IMG/VR virus record: IMGVR_UViG_3300043411_001246
Coordinates: 1 to 64,000 of that record
Length of the DNA stretch: 64,000 bases
Reading direction: 5' to 3' (one strand)
From: a virus
Each line of letters starts with the position of its first letter. The stretch's first letter is position 1. The notes under the pieces were generated by a model, which searched no databases, was not told the origin of the DNA, and saw only the letters and a program-made list of their open reading frames with translations. Below are positions 63,522 through 64,000 of the stretch, in pieces. The translations under genes were made by a program, and so were the position numbers.

Positions 63522-63896
63522 ATGGACGACCTCTCGCTGATCCTGACCCTGGCCGAGCGCCACCCCTACCTCGCCGCGGGTGCCGCCCTCGCCGTGGCCC
63601 TGTGCGCCGCCGTGGTGGCGCTGGCGCAGGTGTACCCGGGCGAGGACTGGTGCCGCGCCCACCCGCGCCTCTTTGCGGTGCTGCGGCTCTGCCGGGCCGT
63701 GGCGCCGTGGTTGCTGAAGGCGGCCGACCGGCTGCGCGAGGCCCGCAGTACACCGCTCGCGCAGGCCGCCATCGCGCGGGCGTTCGACAAGGCCGCGCCG
63801 ACGCCGCCCGCGGTGGACCGCCCGACCGAGCCGCCGACCGGGCCGGACACCGACCCGAGCCCGCCCAGCCTCGGCGGCAACGCGCGCCGGGTCTGA
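63522..63896 (+). CDS. small membrane protein (holin candidate), 124 aa
   Basis: 124 residues. One strong transmembrane helix near residues 17-37 (YLAAGAALAVALCAAVVALA), then a basic amphipathic region (HPRLFAVLRLCRAVAPWLLK) and a Pro-rich acidic tail. Position after the fibres and pairing with another membrane protein suggests lysis, but no endolysin is in the window. Its stop TGA starts the last promoter cassette. Confidence 0.5.
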   Translation: MDDLSLILTLAERHPYLAAGAALAVALCAAVVALAQVYPGEDWCRAHPRLFAVLRLCRAVAPWLLKAADRLREARSTPLAQAAIARAFDKAAPTPPAVDRPTEPPTGPDTDPSPPSLGGNARRV

Positions 63897-63926
63897 CCCC
63901 TCTCCCGCGTGGCGCATCCTCGCACC
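63894..63926 (+). promoter_or_regulatory. promoter cassette before the Dam-like methylase
   Basis: TGACCC (63894), 15 nt, CATCCT (63915-63920), 6 nt, ATG 63927. TGA is the stop of the holin candidate. Marks the return from late to accessory genes. Confidence 0.65.
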
Positions 63927-64000
63927 ATGAACCTGACCGCGCCCTTCCCCTACTTCGGCGGCAAGCGCCGCATTGCCGCCGAGGTCTGGGCTGCACTTGG
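63927..64000 (+). CDS. Dam-type (D12 class) DNA adenine methylase, N-terminal fragment
   Basis: Only 24 codons are in the window: MNLTAPFPYFGGKRRIAAEV then WAALG. PFPYFGGKRRIA is the N-terminal SAM-binding motif (PF.y.GGK..l) of D12-class N6-adenine methylases such as Dam. Starts leaderless from its cassette. If complete, the phage has at least three DNA methyltransferases. Confidence 0.8.
   Translation, partial: MNLTAPFPYFGGKRRIAAEVWAAL

Noticed and set aside
1-64000. tRNA or rRNA genes
   Set aside because: No cloverleaf-like segment with a recognisable T-arm or CCA end was noticed on reading; a tRNA search program would be needed to exclude them firmly.

Overview
The window is about 64 kb of very GC-rich phage or prophage DNA. 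Nearly every base is coding, and neighbouring genes overlap by one to eight bases (ATGA, GTGA or TGATG junctions). The virion genes follow the Mu order: terminase, DUF935 portal, I-type protease with nested scaffold, capsid, contractile sheath and tube, tape measure, gpN, gpP, gp45, gp46, gp47, gp48, then fibres. The phage is therefore a contractile-tailed, Mu-like myovirus in structure. It does not appear to replicate like Mu: a replication initiator and a DnaB-type helicase sit in an early operon, and no transposase or integrase is visible. Both ends of the window are cut inside genes, so the genome continues on both sides. A host in Myxococcota (Polyangia-like) is inferred from two minus-strand cargo genes, a lipoprotein with a long Gly/Ala linker and a GYF_2 (DUF4339) protein; both are protein styles typical of that group.

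Layout. 1-7796 (minus): a leftward operon group with nucleotide-pool enzymes (HD phosphohydrolase, dATP/dGTP diphosphohydrolase-like), two DNA methyltransferases, an SNF2-type helicase and small zinc-finger or HTH proteins. 7797-8108: divergent control region with two CTAA-N6-TTAG operators. 8109-9298: a helical protein, a HigB/RelE-like protein and an HTH regulator with a third operator. 9302-17025: early operon with small regulators, an antirepressor-like protein with a duplicated domain, a replication initiator containing 10-bp iterons, DnaB helicase and a sigma-region-4-like protein. 17066-32906: about 38 small accessory genes, including a RuvC-like resolvase, a PD-(D/E)XK nuclease, an oligoribonuclease-like exonuclease, a Gp37/Gp68 protein and a SLOG protein. 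33033-63896: packaging, head, tail and fibre genes, interrupted at 55974-57682 by the minus-strand cargo pair. At the right edge a Dam-type methylase begins.

The strongest new observation is a promoter-like cassette present 20 times on both strands. It has the form (T)GACCCCTC, then a 15-nt spacer counted from TGACCC, then a hexamer NANNNT. In 18 cases the ATG follows after only 6-7 nt, which would place transcription start on or next to the start codon and give leaderless mRNAs. The cassette is confined to the early and accessory genes. Its TGA often serves as the upstream gene's stop codon, or its sequence encodes the upstream protein's tail (DPSPG, DPSPR). The structural genes lack it and several instead have GGAG-type ribosome binding sites, suggesting two expression regimes.

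Other points: loss of the expected stop codon at the DUF1320/gp10 junction; a probable -1 frameshift in the tail chaperone before the tape measure gene; a three-fold 34-residue Pro-rich repeat protein in the baseplate cluster; and insertion of the cargo genes at the 3' end of a fibre gene, which removes that gene's stop. No tRNA, CRISPR array, insertion sequence, integrase or endolysin was recognised.
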